Shown here: positions 32,843 to 35,411 of the stretch, one piece after another
How positions within the stretch are numbered: position 1 is the first letter of the stretch
Layout of the letters: each line of letters opens with the position of its first letter
Source of the DNA: Saccharofermentans sp.
GTDB lineage: Bacteria; Bacillota; Clostridia; Saccharofermentanales; Saccharofermentanaceae
Reading direction: 5' to 3'
Length of the DNA: 35,411 nt
Assembly (NCBI GenBank): GCA_024683485.1
Contig: JAIKYD010000098.1
Coordinates: 1-35,411 of the forward strand
The notes under the pieces: generated by a model
Told to the model about the DNA's origin: nothing
What the model saw: the letters and a program-made list of their open reading frames with translations, nothing else
Databases searched by the model: none
Program-made: the position numbers and the translations under genes

Positions 32843-33954
32843 CAGCCATTCTCACCATCCTTATTGGAATTCTGCCAGTCCTCTATAGAGATCTGCGGTG
32901 CAGACTCATTGATCTTCGTTCCGGCAATGAATGAAGGCGGAGGCGTAAGTCCAAGATGCTCAAAAGCTCTTAATGTAAGCATCCTTCCTCTCGGTGTCTT
33001 GTGAAGGAATCCGTTCTGCAAAAGGAAAGGCTCGTATACGTCTTCGATCGTGACTGGATCTTCACCGGTGCATGCGGCAAGTGTCTCAAGACCGACAGGA
33101 CCGCCTTTGAAGATATCCGCAATAGATGTAAGCAGTCTTCTGTCAACAGCGTCAAGACCGATCTCATCGATATCAAGTGCCTTTAGACCGTAATCAGAGA
33201 CTTCCTTATCGATGGTATCCTTCTCCAGATATGAAGCAAAATCCCTCATACGTTTAAGCAGTCTTATTGCTATTCTCGGAGTTCCCCTCGATCTTGAGGC
33301 GATATTGCGGAGGCCTTCCTCATTTATGGCTATGCCTAACAAACCAGCATCGCGCTTAAGTATCTCCATAAGGTCTTCTGTCTCATATAATTCGAGACGG
33401 TGGATCATGCCGAAGCGGTCCCTTAACGGAGCTGACAGCATACCTGCCCTTGTAGTAGCACCTACCAATGTAAAATGCGGCAGATCAAGCCTGACAGATC
33501 TGGCGGCAGGACCTTTGCCGATCATGAGATCGAGACAGTAATCCTCCATGGCAGGATAAAGGACTTCTTCGACGCTCTTATTGAGCCTGTGTATCTCATC
33601 GATAAATAAGACCTCATTCTCATTGAGGTTAGTAAGAAGAGCAGCGAGATCTCCTGCTTTCTCGATCGAAGGGCCGGTGGTAATATGCATCGCAACACCC
33701 ATCTCGGAAGCTATGATACCCGCAAGTGTTGTCTTTCCCAATCCCGGAGGACCATATAAGAGCACATGATCTAAAGCCTCACCGCGTTTCCTGGCGGCAT
33801 CGATAAAGATCTTAAGATTTGTCTTTACCTTGGTCTGACCGGAATATTCCTCGAAGGTCACAGGTCTTAAGGCCTTCTCCTCAGTATCACCAGGTTGTCT
33901 GAGCCTTCCTAAGACGCGCTCTTCATCGTTTTCCTGTCCATTAAAATTCATCAT
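32842..33954 (-). CDS. ruvB: Holliday junction branch-migration ATPase RuvB
   Basis: This 370-residue AAA+ motor drives branch migration of Holliday junctions with RuvA. Walker A is GPPGLGKT (68-75), Walker B is LFIDEIHRL, sensor 1 lies in LVGATTRAG and the arginine finger in the following RDRFG. The C-terminal winged helix ends in the conserved GRMLT segment. It is slightly longer than usual (~335-350) through an acidic N-terminal stretch. AAGGAACAGG precedes the start, 17 nt after ruvA. Confidence 0.96.
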   Translation of the reverse strand: MMNFNGQENDEERVLGRLRQPGDTEEKALRPVTFEEYSGQTKVKTNLKIFIDAARKRGEALDHVLLYGPPGLGKTTLAGIIASEMGVAMHITTGPSIEKAGDLAALLTNLNENEVLFIDEIHRLNKSVEEVLYPAMEDYCLDLMIGKGPAARSVRLDLPHFTLVGATTRAGMLSAPLRDRFGMIHRLELYETEDLMEILKRDAGLLGIAINEEGLRNIASRSRGTPRIAIRLLKRMRDFASYLEKDTIDKEVSDYGLKALDIDEIGLDAVDRRLLTSIADIFKGGPVGLETLAACTGEDPVTIEDVYEPFLLQNGFLHKTPRGRMLTLRAFEHLGLTPPPSFIAGTKINESAPQISIEDWQNSNKDGENG

Positions 33955-33971
33955 CGAAATAAACCTGTTCC

Positions 33972-34598
33972 TTACGAGAACTTCTTACCAGCCGCGATCT
34001 TCAATGCCTTACGGATAAGATCTTCAAGGCCAATGCCTTCTTCATATGCCGAGGCTACGGCGTCAGCTGCCTCCTGATCTTTATATCCTAACACAATGAG
34101 CGCACCAGCCGCATCCTGCATAACTCCGGAATCCCCCTTGCTGGAATCACTTACGGCAACAGGAGCAGAAGTTGCGCTTGAGGAAGCTCCAAGCTGACTC
34201 TTAAGTTTATCCTTAAGTTCAACTATTATCTTCTCAGCACTCTTTCTGCCTAATCCTTTAACGCTGGTAAGAAGAGCTACATTTCCGCTCATGACAGCAG
34301 CTGCTATCTGTTCTGCAGATAATGAGGCACAAATCGTATGCGCTACCTTGGGACCTATCCCGCTGACAGTAATGAGCTTCAAAAACATCTCTTTCTGGTC
34401 TCTCGAGATAAAACCGTAGAGCGAAATATCATCTTCCTTAACACTCTGGTATAGATATACAGTTACATTATCCCCTATGCCTCCGATCTCAGCCGAGATA
34501 CCAAGCGGGCAGTTAATAAGATAACCTATCCCGTTGTTCTCTATTACGATCTGCTGATCATTGCGGTCAGCAATTACACCTTTGATATATGCGTACAT
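33972..34598 (-). CDS. ruvA: Holliday junction DNA-binding protein RuvA
   Basis: This 208-residue protein targets RuvB to Holliday junctions as a tetramer. It has the N-terminal OB-fold (MYAYIKGVI through [15 protein letters not shown]), tandem helix-hairpin-helix motifs ([13 protein letters not shown] and [12 protein letters not shown]), an acid/Ser/Ala-rich linker (~140-160) and a C-terminal RuvB-contacting domain ([16 protein letters not shown]). It lies 42 nt after ruvC. Confidence 0.95.
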   Translation of the reverse strand: MYAYIKGVIADRNDQQIVIENNGIGYLINCPLGISAEIGGIGDNVTVYLYQSVKEDDISLYGFISRDQKEMFLKLITVSGIGPKVAHTICASLSAEQIAAAVMSGNVALLTSVKGLGRKSAEKIIVELKDKLKSQLGASSSATSAPVAVSDSSKGDSGVMQDAAGALIVLGYKDQEAADAVASAYEEGIGLEDLIRKALKIAAGKKFS

Positions 34599-34640
34599 TG
34601 AACCTCTCCTAAAAAACTCAATAAGTTATTCTAACACTGA

Positions 34641-35207
34641 TCACACGAATCCTTCGTTACGGTTGGAATAACCATATCTTCCGTACTGGTATCCTGATAC
34701 TGCTTTACCCGAAAATGCAGTTCCGGTATTCGCAAGCGTGATCGCAAGAGCCAAAGCATCAGCCGCATCATCAGGCTTCGGAAGTTCCTTAAGGCCAAGG
34801 ATATTCTTTGTCATAAGCTGCACCTGCTTCTTCTCTGCCTTGCCGTATCCCGTAATGGCAAGCTTGACCTGTCCGGGCGTGAACTCATATACTTCAACAC
34901 CGGCTCTTGCAGCCTCCACAAGAACAGCACCCCTCGCCTGAGCGGTACCTATGACCGTAGTATGGTTATGTCCCATAAAAAGCTCTTCGATGGACATCAG
35001 ATCAGGCTTATACTGCTCAATAAGAAATCTGATCTTATCGTTTATCGCAAGAAGTCTCAGGGGAAAATCCACTCCGGCTTTAGTCTCGATTACCCCGTAA
35101 TCAATAACTTCAAATCTCGAACCGGTTTTATCCACAATGCCGTAACCCGTTATGGCATAGCCAGGGTCAATTCCGATTATCCTCTTTCTGACGGGTTCTT
35201 TAACCAT
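34641..35207 (-). CDS. ruvC: Holliday junction resolvase RuvC
   Basis: This 188-residue nuclease cuts Holliday junctions symmetrically. The four acidic catalytic residues are visible: D14 in IGIDPG, E74 or E75 in SIEELF, and D147/D150 in DDAADALA. AGGAG sits 4 nt before the ATG at 35207. It heads the ruvC-ruvA-ruvB-queH operon. A short basic N-terminal extension (VKEPVRKR) and a Tyr/Gly-rich tail account for the slightly long form. Confidence 0.95.
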   Translation of the reverse strand: MVKEPVRKRIIGIDPGYAITGYGIVDKTGSRFEVIDYGVIETKAGVDFPLRLLAINDKIRFLIEQYKPDLMSIEELFMGHNHTTVIGTAQARGAVLVEAARAGVEVYEFTPGQVKLAITGYGKAEKKQVQLMTKNILGLKELPKPDDAADALALAITLANTGTAFSGKAVSGYQYGRYGYSNRNEGFV

Positions 35208-35240
35208 AATACTCCTGCAGCGGTATAAACATTTGTTCGT

Positions 35241-35268
35241 ATTATACCTTAAAAGCGTATCAAATCAA
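35241..35268 (-). promoter_or_regulatory. Predicted sigma-A promoter of the ruvC operon
   Basis: On the minus strand TTGATT (35263-35268) and a perfect TATAAT (35241-35246) are separated by 16 nt, 34 nt before the ruvC start. The -35 box overlaps the stop codon of the upstream gene. No LexA/DinR-like box was recognised next to it. Confidence 0.6.
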
Positions 35269-35411
35269 GTAATCACACCTAATATGGACGGAGTCTTCTC
35301 AGGCGGATTTGGACCTATCTCATAAGCTTCAAGAACAAGATCCATAGCGTCGAAAAGTCTTTCTTCAGGCAGCTCGCTCTTCTCACCATGATATAAGGCG
35401 CACAGCGAATC
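35265..35411 (-). CDS. C-terminal fragment of an unrecognised protein
   Basis: An open frame enters from the right edge and ends at TGA 35265. It encodes 48 residues, starting DSLCALYHGEKSELPEER and ending PSILGVIT. Codon use resembles neighbouring genes and the ruvC promoter starts right at its end, so it is probably a real gene's tail. The fragment is too short to name. Confidence 0.55.
   Translation of the reverse strand, partial: DSLCALYHGEKSELPEERLFDAMDLVLEAYEIGPNPPEKTPSILGVIT

Noticed and set aside
1..35411. tRNA, rRNA, insertion sequence or prophage genes
   Set aside because: None was recognised on either strand; the gene spacing leaves no unexplained gap above about 220 nt.

Overview
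The window looks like chromosomal DNA from a Gram-positive, low-to-moderate GC bacterium of the phylum Bacillota, most likely class Clostridia. The basis is AGGAGG-type ribosome binding sites, lipoproteins and secreted proteins with Gram-positive cell-wall-binding repeats, a GH25 muramidase, a eukaryotic-like NADP isocitrate dehydrogenase, RqcH, QueH, and a purine pathway in which PurH is split into two separate genes. No rRNA, tRNA, CRISPR array, insertion sequence or prophage gene was seen. Genus and species cannot be fixed from the sequence alone.

Layout from left to right. Positions 1-2672 (minus) hold an ABC exporter: the start of an ATPase that runs off the left edge and a two-module FtsX/MacB-type permease. 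Positions 2800-7250 (minus) hold two tandem paralogous secreted proteins with Lys/Pro/Thr linkers made of 24-nt repeats and C-terminal wall-binding repeats, each followed by a copy of the same terminator hairpin. Positions 7321-9933 (minus) hold a three-gene unit: an acidic single-span membrane protein, an OmpR-type regulator and a histidine kinase. Positions 10013-14720 (minus) hold a purine operon: purE, purF, purN, a PurO-like IMP cyclohydrolase and a stand-alone AICAR transformylase. Positions 14753-19900 (minus) hold a CapA-like lipoprotein and the mreC-mreD-PBP2 elongation genes. Positions 19927-26685 (minus) hold a SEC-C protein, isocitrate dehydrogenase, holA, a GH25 lipoprotein and comEC. 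Positions 26797-32300 are the only plus-strand block: engB, two tandem PRPP synthetase homologues, a small Ser/Arg-rich membrane protein and rqcH. Positions 32252-35207 (minus) hold ruvC-ruvA-ruvB-queH behind a well-formed promoter, and the right edge carries the tail of an unrecognised gene.

The purine genes form a functional theme. PRPP is made by the PRPP synthetase homologues on the plus strand and consumed by PurF; PurE and PurN act in the middle of the pathway; the transformylase and cyclohydrolase finish IMP. Two members are unusual. PurF keeps its phosphoribosyltransferase half and Fe-S cysteines but has Ser where the N-terminal nucleophile Cys belongs, and it has lost the Asn-Gly pair of the glutaminase oxyanion hole. 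The first PRPP synthetase homologue has lost the Lys-Arg-Arg catalytic loop and the Arg-Gln ATP-binding pair that its neighbour retains. These two, together with a long inverted repeat between purF and purN, are the most interesting signals in the window.
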